Positions 1 to 7,323 of a stretch of 12,782 nucleotides of DNA are shown here, one piece after another. Each line of letters begins with the position of its first letter. Within the stretch, counting starts at the first letter, position 1. The translations under genes were made by a program, and so were the position numbers. The notes under the pieces were generated by a model, which saw only the letters and a program-made list of their open reading frames with translations, was not told where the DNA came from and ran no database searches. The stretch comes from an uncultured Leucothrix sp. (GTDB lineage Bacteria; Pseudomonadota; Gammaproteobacteria; Thiotrichales; Thiotrichaceae): contig CALAJG010000323.1 of NCBI GenBank assembly GCA_937923375.1, positions 1 to 12,782 of the forward strand. Reading direction: 5' to 3'.

Positions 1-1921
1 CACGAAAATCTTCTATATCCACATTACCATTGCTATCACATTCTACAATCACCACTTTCATGCTTGCCATTGCCGCTGAGGCAGGATTGGTACCATGTGC
101 AGAGCTGGGGATAAGGCACACATTACGGTGGCCTTCACCACGGCTGGCATGATAACGGCTGATCGCAACAAGCCCGGCATATTCACCCTGTGCGCCTGAG
201 TTTGGCTGACTTGAAATAGCATCATAACCGGTAATTTCTGTAAGGTACGCTTCGAGTTCAGCAATCATCTTGCGGTAGCCTACCGTTTGCTGCTTAGGAG
301 CGAACGGATGAATATCAGCAAACTCTGGCCACGTAACTGGTAGCATCTCACTGGTAGCATTGAGCTTCATCGTACAAGAGCCCAGAGGAATCATCCCGTG
401 AGTCAGAGAAAAGTCCTTATTTTCCAGACGCTTGAGATAACGTAGCATTTCTGTTTCTGAATGATAAGAATTAAACACAGGATGCGTCAGGTAGTCAGTA
501 TTCCGTTGGTATTGTTCAGGGATAGCCGCCACCCCATCAATACAACTAGCGTCCAAGTCATCCAACACCAAACCATGCCCAGCACCCAGTAAAACATCTA
601 GCAATAAATTAATATCAGCACGAGTCTTTCGCTCATCGAAACTCAAACTGAGCTTATCATCACCTAACAGGCGCAAATTAATGCCCACATTCAAAGCTTG
701 CTGGTAAACCGTATCCCTATCACTACCAAAATTAACGGTTAGGGTATCAAACCAACTATCGTTTTCTAATTTGAAGCCTCGTTGCTGTAACGCCATCGCT
801 ACCATGCTAGTCATGCGATGGATACGTTGAGCTATCTGCTTGAGACGATCCGGACCGTGATATACCGCGTACAGTCCCGCCATATTTGCCAGTAACGCCT
901 GAGCGGTACATATATTAGATGTAGCTTTGTCACGGCGTATATGTTGCTCGCGCGTTTGTAACGCCATACGCAATGCTGTATCGCCCTTTTTATCAACCGA
1001 TACTCCAATCAAGCGCCCTGGCATGGTACGCTTAAATTTGTCGCGAACGGCAAAAAATGCAGCGTGCGGTCCACCAAAGCCCATTGGCACACCAAAGCGC
1101 TGCGCAGAGCCAAGAACCACATCAGCCTCCATTTCTCCCGGCGCTTTCAACAACAATAAACTCATCAAATCGGCCGCCACACAAACCAAGGCCTTTTGAT
1201 CATGCGCTTGACTGATAACGGCTTCAATATCAGTTATTGCTCCCGTTGTATCGGGGTATTGAACCAATACGCCAAATACTTCGTGCTTGCTTAGTTCTGA
1301 CCTCACATCACCAACCACCAGCTCATAACCAAAATAATGCGCTCGCGTTTTCAATACATCCAATGTTTGTGGGTGTACATTGTGGTCTGCGAAAAATTTA
1401 TCCGTTTTGATTCTATTGGAACGCTTACACAGCGCCATTGCTTCAGCGGCCGCCGTCGCTTCATCTAATAATGAAGCATTTGCGATATCCATGCCTGTTA
1501 GGTCAGTGACCATTTGTTGATAGTTCAACAAGGCTTCTAGACGACCCTGAGAGATTTCGGGCTGATAAGGTGTATAAGCCGTATACCAACCGGGATTTTC
1601 AAGGACGTTGCGCAAAATAACCGGTGGCACGACCGTGTCATAGTAGCCCATACCAATATACGAAGTCGCCACCGTGTTTTGCTCGGCTAATTGTTTTAAA
1701 TACTCCAGAGAATCCTGTTCTGAACAAGCGTCACTCAGCGCCAATGGTTCATCGAGTAATATCTTCGCCGGAACGGTCTGGCGAATCAACTCATCTAAGC
1801 TCGCTGCCTTGACAGTCTCCAGCATAGCAGTGACTTCAGACTCATCGGGACCATTATGGCGAGAGATAAAATCGTCTTTTTGTTCAAGTGCGGCTAGTGA
1901 ATGTGGTACTGAATTGTTCAT
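1..1921 (-). CDS. gcvP: Glycine dehydrogenase (decarboxylating), P protein of the glycine cleavage system; 3' end cut by window edge
   Basis: This is the PLP-dependent P protein, which decarboxylates glycine and passes the aminomethyl group to the lipoyl arm of GcvH in the cytoplasm. The frame is open from the ATG at 1921 to the window edge: 640 codons of a family of about 950 residues. I checked it line by line and found no stop. Visible landmarks are an N-terminal segment reading FISRHNGP, the PLGSCTMKLN block with Ser515-Cys516-Thr517, a glycine-rich NSGAQGEYAG stretch, and the SAHGTNPAS block with His609. These place both homologous halves in one polypeptide, as in Proteobacteria, and not the split GcvPA/GcvPB form. 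The PLP-binding lysine should lie roughly 70-100 residues further on, outside the window. The gene starts 40 bases after the gcvH stop. A purine-rich GGGGAAA precedes the ATG. It is the last visible gene of the riboswitch-controlled gcv operon. Confidence 0.97.
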   Translation of the reverse strand, partial: MNNSVPHSLAALEQKDDFISRHNGPDESEVTAMLETVKAASLDELIRQTVPAKILLDEPLALSDACSEQDSLEYLKQLAEQNTVATSYIGMGYYDTVVPPVILRNVLENPGWYTAYTPYQPEISQGRLEALLNYQQMVTDLTGMDIANASLLDEATAAAEAMALCKRSNRIKTDKFFADHNVHPQTLDVLKTRAHYFGYELVVGDVRSELSKHEVFGVLVQYPDTTGAITDIEAVISQAHDQKALVCVAADLMSLLLLKAPGEMEADVVLGSAQRFGVPMGFGGPHAAFFAVRDKFKRTMPGRLIGVSVDKKGDTALRMALQTREQHIRRDKATSNICTAQALLANMAGLYAVYHGPDRLKQIAQRIHRMTSMVAMALQQRGFKLENDSWFDTLTVNFGSDRDTVYQQALNVGINLRLLGDDKLSLSFDERKTRADINLLLDVLLGAGHGLVLDDLDASCIDGVAAIPEQYQRNTDYLTHPVFNSYHSETEMLRYLKRLENKDFSLTHGMIPLGSCTMKLNATSEMLPVTWPEFADIHPFAPKQQTVGYRKMIAELEAYLTEITGYDAISSQPNSGAQGEYAGLVAISRYHASRGEGHRNVCLIPSSAHGTNPASAAMASMKVVIVECDSNGNVDIEDFR

Positions 1922-1961
1922 AATTAGGATTTCCCCAACGGGTTGTTCTTAAGCGTATTAA

Positions 1962-2348
1962 TTAGGCTTCTAAGGTATCTGAATAGCCTGATGCGTCGAG
2001 AAGTGCTGCTATTTGCTCGGGCTGCTCGGGCTGCATTCGGAACAACCATCCGTTACCAAATGGGTCTGAATTAACCTGCTCAGGTTCATCTTCTAAAGAA
2101 ACATTGACCGCAATGATTTCCCCGCTAATCGGTGCATAAACATCTGAGGCAGCTTTCACTGATTCAACCACCGCACACTGGTCACCTGCTGCTAAAACTG
2201 ACCCTTCTTCAGGCAGCTCAACAAACACTAAGTCGCCCAGCAATTCTTGAGCATTGTCAGTAATACCAATGGTTACCGTTCCATCACCATTCGTTTGTAC
2301 CCATTCATGCGACTTTGTGTATTTCAATTCAGTTGGTACGTTACTCAT
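1962..2348 (-). CDS. gcvH: Glycine cleavage system H protein (lipoyl carrier)
   Basis: GcvH is the small lipoylated shuttle that carries the aminomethyl group from GcvP to GcvT and then delivers dihydrolipoamide to the L protein. The 128-residue product has the normal family length. The N-terminal KYTKSHEWV segment is typical, and the lipoylation motif VESVKAASD is present with Lys65 as the acceptor, the same region as in E. coli. The C-terminal part (GNGWLFRMQ) is also family-like. The ATG at 2348 follows a GGAGA Shine-Dalgarno sequence with seven bases between them, which fixes the start. It sits between gcvT (33 bases before) and gcvP (40 bases after) on the same strand, so co-transcription is very likely. 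The dihydrolipoyl dehydrogenase (L protein) gene is not in the window. Confidence 0.98.
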   Translation of the reverse strand: MSNVPTELKYTKSHEWVQTNGDGTVTIGITDNAQELLGDLVFVELPEEGSVLAAGDQCAVVESVKAASDVYAPISGEIIAVNVSLEDEPEQVNSDPFGNGWLFRMQPEQPEQIAALLDASGYSDTLEA

Positions 2349-2381
2349 TGATTTATCTCCATAGTTAAAAAGGGTTATCGT

Positions 2382-3470
2382 TTAGGATTCAAGCATTGAT
2401 TTGCCGTTGCGTACAAATACAGGTTTAACTACCTGCGCTGCCAGGCGTTTGCCACGAATTTCAACTTCGCAGTGACCACCAATATCATGTGGCACGCGCG
2501 CTAAGGCAATCGACTTGCCTAAGGTTGGTGAGAAGGTTCCGCTAGTTATTTCACCTATTCCAGCGTCACAGTAAATTTTCTGATGTCCACGCAGTACGCC
2601 TTTATCAAGCAGCACCAAGCCCACTAATTTTTGTTTTACTCCAGCATCTTGCTCAGACTGAATCGCCACACGGCCGATGAAGTCTCTTTCAGCAGGCTCC
2701 CAGGCAATTGTCCAATTTAAACCTGAAGTCAGAGGTGAAGTGGTTTCATCCATATCTGAACCATAAAGATTCATGCCTGCCTCGAGTCGCAGGGTGTCAC
2801 GTGCGCCCAAGCCAACGGGTAAAACTCCTGCCGCTAACAAACGATCCCAGAAGGCCCCTACCCGATCATTTGGCATCATGATTTCATAACCCGACTCACC
2901 CGTGTATCCGGTACGGGCAACAAACATGCCGGCCACATCCACACCGAAGAAAACCCCGAGGCTATCGATAGTTTTTCGATCCGATTCAGATAAAAGTGAT
3001 TGAACCGTTGCAATCGCTTGAGGCCCCTGAACGGCCAGGATTGACAAATCATCCCGCACCTTAAGATCGATGGCATAGTCAGTTTTTTGTTTGTCTAACC
3101 AAGCCAGATCTTTTTCTCGCGTTCCGGCATTAACAACCAAACGATAAAACTGCTCACCAAGATAGTAAACGATAAGGTCATCGATAACGCCACCTTCTGG
3201 ATTAAGCATCGCGCTATAGAGGGCTTTACCTGACACCTTTAACTTCGCGACATCGTTGGCAAGAATGTACTGTAAAAAAGCTTGTGCACCTTCACCGCGG
3301 ATATCTACAACAACCATATGAGAAACATCAAATACGCCAGCAGCGTTTCTAACTTGATGGTGTTCCTGAACCTGAGACCCATAATGAATGGGCATTTCCC
3401 AACCTGCAAAATCAACTATTTTAGCGCCGGCGGCTACATGGTGATCATATAGAACGGTACGTTGTGACAT
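2382..3470 (-). CDS. gcvT: Glycine cleavage system T protein (aminomethyltransferase)
   Basis: GcvT releases ammonia from the aminomethyl-lipoyl arm of GcvH and transfers the one-carbon unit to tetrahydrofolate, giving 5,10-methylene-THF. The 362-residue product matches the family length of about 360. Recognisable blocks are FAGWEMPIHYG near residue 21, GVFDVSHM near residue 45, and NPEGGVIDDLIVYY, in which the Asp97-Asp98 pair contains the conserved catalytic aspartate. ARTGYTGESGYEI and LGARDTLRLEAGM follow in the second half. The ATG at 3470 is preceded by GGAGA (3481-3485) with a ten-base spacer, which is itself a perfect palindrome. It is the first gene of the operon and lies directly behind a terminator and tandem glycine riboswitch, so glycine probably controls its transcription. 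Confidence 0.98.
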   Translation of the reverse strand: MSQRTVLYDHHVAAGAKIVDFAGWEMPIHYGSQVQEHHQVRNAAGVFDVSHMVVVDIRGEGAQAFLQYILANDVAKLKVSGKALYSAMLNPEGGVIDDLIVYYLGEQFYRLVVNAGTREKDLAWLDKQKTDYAIDLKVRDDLSILAVQGPQAIATVQSLLSESDRKTIDSLGVFFGVDVAGMFVARTGYTGESGYEIMMPNDRVGAFWDRLLAAGVLPVGLGARDTLRLEAGMNLYGSDMDETTSPLTSGLNWTIAWEPAERDFIGRVAIQSEQDAGVKQKLVGLVLLDKGVLRGHQKIYCDAGIGEITSGTFSPTLGKSIALARVPHDIGGHCEVEIRGKRLAAQVVKPVFVRNGKSMLES

Positions 3471-3487
3471 CTGATATCAGTCTCCAT

Positions 3488-3521
3488 AAAAAAAGGCGGC
3501 AGATGAAAATCATCTGCCGCC
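3488..3521 (-). terminator. Intrinsic terminator of the glycine riboswitch expression platform
   Basis: A perfect 12-bp stem (arm GGCGGCAGATGA) with a three-base loop is followed on the minus strand by seven U residues and then directly by the gcvT Shine-Dalgarno sequence. The position, one base after the second aptamer's P1 helix and before the first gene, makes it a regulatory attenuator and not the end of an upstream operon. Upstream purines could extend the stem through A-U and G-U pairs with the U tract, and this extension would compete with P1 of aptamer 2. Confidence 0.93.
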
Positions 3522-3522
3522 C

Positions 3523-3705
3523 CTCTGTCCTGATACCTGAGATATTCCCCATTTCATTTGAAACGAGTTAAACCCTTCGGTAGGCACTATTATAATAATG
3601 CCGTTCTCCAGAGCTAGCACAAACTACAGTCTTCTTTACCTGAGCGTTTCCGGGCGGATTTGCGTCTTCGGCGGCCAGACAAAACTGGCACTCTCCTGTA
3701 ATCTG
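3523..3705 (-). promoter_or_regulatory. Tandem glycine riboswitch (two aptamers) upstream of gcvT
   Basis: Read on the minus strand, the leader has two copies of the glycine aptamer pattern. Aptamer 1 (about 3624-3702) begins ACAGGAGAGTGCC, has a GCCGCCGAAGACGCAA core and CTCAGGTAAAG, and closes with ACTGTAG; its P1 pairs TTACAG with CTGTAG. Aptamer 2 (about 3523-3613) begins CTCTGGAGA, has CTACCGAAGGG and CTCAGGTATCAGGAC, and closes with CAGAG; its P1 pairs CTCTG with CAGAG. A short linker joins them. The GGAGA, CCGAAG and CTCAGGTA elements are hallmarks of the glycine riboswitch class. The downstream genes are glycine-cleavage genes, the classic target, where glycine usually switches expression on. 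Only the detailed boundaries are uncertain. Confidence 0.95.
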
Positions 3706-3721
3706 TCTTGCTAATAGCGTA

Positions 3722-3749
3722 AGTATACCTATGCTATAAATTAATTAAA
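3722..3749 (-). promoter_or_regulatory. Candidate sigma-70 promoter of the riboswitch-gcvTHP transcript
   Basis: On the minus strand TATACT (3722-3727) resembles a -10 box, with TTTAAT (3744-3749) as a weak -35 box and a 16-base spacer in AT-rich sequence. Transcription would begin near 3714, about ten bases before aptamer 1, which is the expected layout for a riboswitch leader. The assignment is by eye only. Confidence 0.45.
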
Positions 3750-3763
3750 GCTTATTCACCGAG

Positions 3764-4522
3764 CTATTGATTAAAAATTGTTTTTGGCTTGGCTTCATCT
3801 AACATGGTGATCAAACGATCCGCAGGTACGTAACCTGGAATCAACTGACCCGACTCCATCAGCAAAGCCGGTGTACCGTTCACACCCAACCCCTGCCCTA
3901 AGGCATAATGGTCTTTTACGGGGTTGCTGCAAGTCTTGGATTCAACAGGCTGTCTTGCCTTTGACTTTGTCATCGCGGTTTGCTGATCATCGGCGCACCA
4001 AACACTAACAATCTTGTCGTAAGAAGGAGAACCTATACCCGCCCGAGGGAAAGCCAGATATTCTACAGTAATGCCTTTGGCATTTATTTGCTCCATTTCG
4101 CGATGCAACTTAGCGCAATAACCACAATCAATATCCGTGAATACACGCAAAACGTGCTTTTCATCTTTGGCTTTGAACGTTACTGGCTTGATTTCCATCG
4201 CATCAACCATCTTCTTTCGAACACCGCGTTGAGCAACTTCTGAAAGGTTTTCACGCGTTTTTAGATTCAGCAAATCACCGCTGATAAAATATTGGCCGTC
4301 AGCGCTCAGATAAACTATTTCCGTACCGTACATTACCTGATATAGGCCGGGAATTTGGCTTTCTGCAACCGAGTCAGGCGCACTTTTAAATGTCTTCAGC
4401 AGCACGTCGCTTAACTTCTTGGTCGTCGCTTCTGAGTCAACTACTACATCATCAGCGAGAGAAACACCGCTAACAACAAGACTTAGCCCCAAAGTCGCAG
4501 CCCAACATAATTTTTTCATCAT
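3764..4522 (-). CDS. dsbC: Thiol:disulfide interchange protein DsbC, periplasmic disulfide isomerase
   Basis: DsbC is a homodimeric periplasmic isomerase that reshuffles wrong disulfide bonds and is kept reduced by the membrane protein DsbD. The 252-residue precursor starts with a signal peptide: basic MMKK, a hydrophobic run to about residue 20, and likely cleavage after SLA at residue 23. The N-terminal dimerisation domain (roughly 24-85, with GLYQVMYGTEIVYLS) leads through a linker helix to the thioredoxin fold. The active site is CGYC (Cys133, Cys136), the cis-proline lies in GTPAL (Pro218), and a second cysteine pair (Cys176, Cys198) matches the structural disulfide of the family. The upstream region is AT-rich with a poor Shine-Dalgarno sequence, and the second Met is an alternative start. 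It lies 75 bases after xerD, and the xerD-dsbC order is known from E. coli. No clear terminator separates it from the gcv promoter. Confidence 0.95.
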   Translation of the reverse strand: MMKKLCWAATLGLSLVVSGVSLADDVVVDSEATTKKLSDVLLKTFKSAPDSVAESQIPGLYQVMYGTEIVYLSADGQYFISGDLLNLKTRENLSEVAQRGVRKKMVDAMEIKPVTFKAKDEKHVLRVFTDIDCGYCAKLHREMEQINAKGITVEYLAFPRAGIGSPSYDKIVSVWCADDQQTAMTKSKARQPVESKTCSNPVKDHYALGQGLGVNGTPALLMESGQLIPGYVPADRLITMLDEAKPKTIFNQ

Positions 4523-4597
4523 TGTATTTTTTCAACCATGGTTTTTTTCGTACATTAATAAGCATACGCTGTCAGCACGCTGAATAGATGCGCCAGT

Positions 4598-5494
4598 TCA
4601 CCCCCTAGGATGATGTTTTTGGTGCACCTCTTGCAATCTTGCCTGAGCGATGTGTGTGTATATTTGAGTAGTCGAGAGGTCACTATGACCCAGTAACATC
4701 TGTAAGACCCGTAAATCCGCGCCGTGGTTCAATAGATGAGTCGCAAAAGCGTGGCGCAAAGTATGGGGCGACAGAGCCTGTTGAATTCCCGCTTGCTTGG
4801 CGTAGCGTTTTATCAGATACCAAAACCCTTGCCGGGTCATCCCTGCCCCCCGACGTGTCACAAAAACCGCGTTGCAAGTACCATTGCCCCGCATCAGCTC
4901 TTTTCTTGCGACATTAAGATAACGCTTAACCCAATCCACCGCAACATCCCCTAATGGAACGAGCCGTTCTTTGTTACCTTTACCAATAATCCTGACTAAA
5001 CCAATATGCAAATTTAGCTGCGACACTTCCAAAGAGACCAGCTCAGTCACTCTGAGACCCGCAGCATACAACAGCTCCAACATCGCCCTATCGCGTAAGC
5101 CCAATGATAAGTCAACATCAGGCGCTTCAAGCAAACGATCAACCTGCTCCTCAGACAGCGAACTTGGCAATAACCGGCCTATGCGGGGCGCGTCAATTAA
5201 CGCTGATGGATCTTCACTTATATATCCCTGCCGTAACTGATAACGATAGAAGCGGCGCAAGCTCGATAACACCCGGGCCATGCTACTACTTTTAGCTCCC
5301 TGCCTTCCTCGATGAGCCAAATACTGTTGCAAGGTTGCGGAGTCCGCTGCCAACAGGTCAGAATACTTGCTTTGCTCCAACCAATAAGCCCAAGCCTTAA
5401 GATCTCTTCCATAGGCCGCCAGTGTATTTTGGCTCAAACCTCGTTCTGACCACAAGGCATCCAGAAAGCTATCGATTAGCTGTTCACTATTCAT
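4598..5494 (-). CDS. xerD: Tyrosine recombinase XerD (chromosome dimer resolution)
   Basis: XerD acts with XerC at the dif site, under FtsK control, to resolve chromosome dimers at division. From the ATG at 5494 the product is 298 residues, the same length as E. coli XerD, so I prefer this start over an in-frame upstream ATG at 5602 that would overlap the preceding gene and add 36 unusual residues. The N-terminal core-binding domain (about 1-105, IDSFLDALWSERGLSQNTL) is followed by the catalytic domain. All catalytic residues are present: Arg148 in GLR, Lys172 in GKGNKER, His244 and Arg247 in SPHTLRHAFATHL, His270 in LLGHSDLSTTQIY, and nucleophile Tyr279. The tail ends in HQKHHPRG. No strong Shine-Dalgarno sequence is visible; the gene starts 19 bases after the DUF2796 stop, so translational coupling is possible. 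Confidence 0.96.
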   Translation of the reverse strand: MNSEQLIDSFLDALWSERGLSQNTLAAYGRDLKAWAYWLEQSKYSDLLAADSATLQQYLAHRGRQGAKSSSMARVLSSLRRFYRYQLRQGYISEDPSALIDAPRIGRLLPSSLSEEQVDRLLEAPDVDLSLGLRDRAMLELLYAAGLRVTELVSLEVSQLNLHIGLVRIIGKGNKERLVPLGDVAVDWVKRYLNVARKELMRGNGTCNAVFVTRRGAGMTRQGFWYLIKRYAKQAGIQQALSPHTLRHAFATHLLNHGADLRVLQMLLGHSDLSTTQIYTHIAQARLQEVHQKHHPRG

Positions 5495-5513
5495 CAGAAT
5501 ATAAAATGTCTTG

Positions 5514-6098
5514 TTACTGCTTCCCTGAAATAATTGCGTCTTTTGCCTTAACCGTGGCGACCACTTTACCTTGGGCTTCACCCTCCCCATAAAAGTTAAC
5601 ACGCTTTATGCTAGGAAAAACCTCATGGAAAGTAATTTGAATCAAGTCAACCTTGTCGCATTCAAACGTATAATTCAAAAAGAAATCACTGTGACCATTC
5701 TTGTCACCAACAGAATGTACATCCTGAGGGCCTTTTGAAACCCTATCTTTAGGATCACTATGTTCATGGTAATCCAGCATATCGGAATACATATCTGCGC
5801 TGAAAGGCTTGCAGGCTCCAGCCGGCACGAACTTAAAGAGTTTTGGCAGTGCTTTTTCTTCGTAGAGTTTTGCATACTGTTTGGCGATCATCTCCTTCTT
5901 CTTTTTAGTCTTAGGAGAGCCCTCGAAACCGAGTAAATCTTTTGAAGGCATGACTATTTTAAATATCAAAAAGCCTTCTTCATTAATAATTGCCACTTCC
6001 AGGCTTCCATGTTTATGTGGCCCTTGCAATGGACCTGCCATCACTGAAGTTGTTAACAGCAACGTAATAAGCAGTTTTATTAGTTTCATCGAATACAT
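5514..6098 (-). CDS. DUF2796 / ZrgA-like exported protein, possible periplasmic zinc-binding protein
   Basis: The 194-residue product begins with a signal peptide (KLIKLLITLLLTTSVMA, cleavage near residue 21). The mature start GPHKHGSLEVAI, the LLGFEGSPKT segment, and Cys96 paired with a YTFECDKVD motif (Cys147), then FPSIKRVNFYGEGEAQGK, match the DUF2796 family that includes the Vibrio zinc-uptake protein ZrgA. ZrgA proteins carry a long His-rich loop between the two cysteines. Here the loop is modest, with His111, His113, His128 and His136, and further histidines at 28, 30 and 158. Zinc binding is therefore inference. The first ATG (6098) has a GAG only three bases upstream, so the fourth codon Met (6089) may be the real start. 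The gene is first in the run to xerD and dsbC. No zinc ABC-transporter genes are nearby. Cys96-Cys147 could form a disulfide in the periplasm. Confidence 0.85.
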   Translation of the reverse strand: MYSMKLIKLLITLLLTTSVMAGPLQGPHKHGSLEVAIINEEGFLIFKIVMPSKDLLGFEGSPKTKKKKEMIAKQYAKLYEEKALPKLFKFVPAGACKPFSADMYSDMLDYHEHSDPKDRVSKGPQDVHSVGDKNGHSDFFLNYTFECDKVDLIQITFHEVFPSIKRVNFYGEGEAQGKVVATVKAKDAIISGKQ

Positions 6099-6206
6099 CT
6101 CATTGATTAAAATTGTCGTATATATGGTCTGCTAAGCTGCAGTAAGTTCCCGGATCCATTATCATAGATCAGTTTTCTTAGCTAAATTTATTCAAGGAAC
6201 CTTATC

Positions 6207-6974
6207 ATGTCACCGTTTCTGACAACAGCAATTGAAGCTGCAAAAGCAGCACAACAAGTGATTGAAAAATATTATGCGGGAGATTTTGAAGTTGAAATAA
6301 AATCGGATCAAAGCCCGGTAACCATTGCTGACATCGAAACAGAAGAAACTATCAAGAAAATTATTTTAGGCGCTTTCCCTGATCATGGATTTTTTGGGGA
6401 GGAAACTGGCAAGGTCAATGAGGACGCTGAATATAATTGGTTAATAGACCCTATTGATGGTACTAAAAGCTTTGTCAGAGGCTACCCGTTTTTTTCCACA
6501 CAAATTGCTTTAATGCGTGGTACTGAGCTGATAGTGGGTGTCTCAAATGCCCCAGGTTTTAAAGAGATGGCTTACGCAGAAAAGGGGCAAGGTGCTTGGC
6601 TCAATGGAGAAAAAATCGCTGTCGGTGATATTGCTGAGCTAAGTAAAGCTACATTATCACTAGGCAATATCGCCTCGATTGCTGGAAAACCTCAGTGGCA
6701 AACCGTCGGCGAACTAGTGCAACAGGTACACCGTATTCGAGGCTACGGTGATTTCTATCATTACCATCTACTGGCAAGTGGTAAGATCGATATTATCTTA
6801 GAATCTGACGTAAACATTTTGGATATTGCGGCACTAGCCGTAATAGTGAATGAAGCTGGCGGGTGTTTCACAGACCTCTCAGGCCAACAGTTGACTCTGG
6901 AAACCACCAGCGTGCTCGCCTGTAACCTTGCGACTACACACGAGCAACTACTTAATCGACTGAACTATGTGTGA
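6207..6974 (+). CDS. Inositol-monophosphatase-superfamily phosphatase, HisN (histidinol-phosphatase)-like
   Basis: This 255-residue protein is a Mg2+-dependent, Li+-sensitive-type sugar/nucleotide phosphatase. The metal-binding motifs are visible in order: GEE at 64-66, DPIDGTKSF with Asp81, Asp84 and Thr86, and a second acidic site at Asp206 in NILDIAALAVIVNEAGG. The usual Trp-Asp of this last motif is Leu-Asp here. The TKSFVRGYPFFSTQIAL block and the RGYGDFYHYHLLASGKIDIILE block resemble HisN-type histidinol-phosphatases more than CysQ or SuhB. Substrate is still inference, because this superfamily is hard to separate without alignment. The ATG follows AAGGA (6194-6198) with eight bases between. 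The gene is divergent from the DUF2796 gene across 108 bases and converges on the zinc-ribbon gene only 11 bases away. No other histidine-biosynthesis gene is in the window. Confidence 0.85.
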   Translation: MSPFLTTAIEAAKAAQQVIEKYYAGDFEVEIKSDQSPVTIADIETEETIKKIILGAFPDHGFFGEETGKVNEDAEYNWLIDPIDGTKSFVRGYPFFSTQIALMRGTELIVGVSNAPGFKEMAYAEKGQGAWLNGEKIAVGDIAELSKATLSLGNIASIAGKPQWQTVGELVQQVHRIRGYGDFYHYHLLASGKIDIILESDVNILDIAALAVIVNEAGGCFTDLSGQQLTLETTSVLACNLATTHEQLLNRLNYV

Positions 6975-6985
6975 TTAAATCCTAA

Positions 6986-7288
6986 TTATCCTGTATCGGA
7001 ACTGCTGCTAGCTTTTTTCTCGGTTGTTTTTTCAGGCTTAGCAGCTGGTTTTTCTTTATCGCTTTTAGTTTTTTCAGAACCGCTGTCTGTTAGGTTCTTC
7101 TTTTCGCCACTCTTAAAGTCAGTTTCGTACCACCCCCCTCCGCTTAATCGAAAGCCTGCTGCAGTGACATTTTTTTTCAAAGCGGGCTTGTTACAAGCCG
7201 GGCATTTTACTAATGCGTCATCGCTTACTTTTTGTATTACTTCCTCAATGTGATCACACTCTGCACATTGATATTCATAAATCGGCAT
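6986..7288 (-). CDS. FmdB-family small zinc-ribbon protein
   Basis: The 100-residue product begins MPIYEYQCAECDH, the signature of the FmdB/CxxC_CxxC_SSSS regulatory-protein family. Two CxxC pairs (Cys8-Cys11 and Cys29-Cys32) form the predicted zinc ribbon. After the GFRLSGGGWYETDF segment (about 46-58) comes a low-complexity tail rich in Lys, Glu, Thr and Ser that ends in SSSSDTG, and is probably disordered. The family's biochemical role is not well defined; early members were proposed as regulators of amide-metabolism genes. In many gammaproteobacteria the gene stands before aspS; here it stands alone, convergent with the phosphatase gene. The ATG is preceded by GGAG with an eleven-base spacer. 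A possible promoter lies in the repeat-bearing spacer upstream. Confidence 0.93.
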   Translation of the reverse strand: MPIYEYQCAECDHIEEVIQKVSDDALVKCPACNKPALKKNVTAAGFRLSGGGWYETDFKSGEKKNLTDSGSEKTKSDKEKPAAKPEKTTEKKASSSSDTG

Positions 7289-7323
7289 GCTTATTTAAAC
7301 TCCAAAATTCCAGTAACAATCCA

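Noticed and set aside
1..1921. Possible frameshift or pseudogene in gcvP
   Set aside because: I followed the whole frame from 1921 to 1 without meeting a stop, and conserved blocks are in order. The gene is only cut by the window.
3728..3763. AT-rich sequence after dsbC with palindromes (AAGCTT, TTAATTAA) as a terminator
   Set aside because: No GC-rich stem or U tract is present; the stretch fits better as part of the gcv promoter region.
4523..4597. Hairpin TCAGCGTGCTGA between xerD and dsbC as a terminator or attenuator
   Set aside because: The stem is very short with almost no loop and no T tract directly follows.
4598..5494. XerD as the integrase of a mobile element
   Set aside because: Every conserved position matches housekeeping XerD and the neighbour is dsbC. 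No attachment-site repeats or element genes are nearby.
5495..5602. A longer XerD with 36 extra N-terminal residues
   Set aside because: The extension overlaps the end of the DUF2796 gene, is unlike XerD, and starting at 5494 gives exactly the E. coli length and residue numbering.
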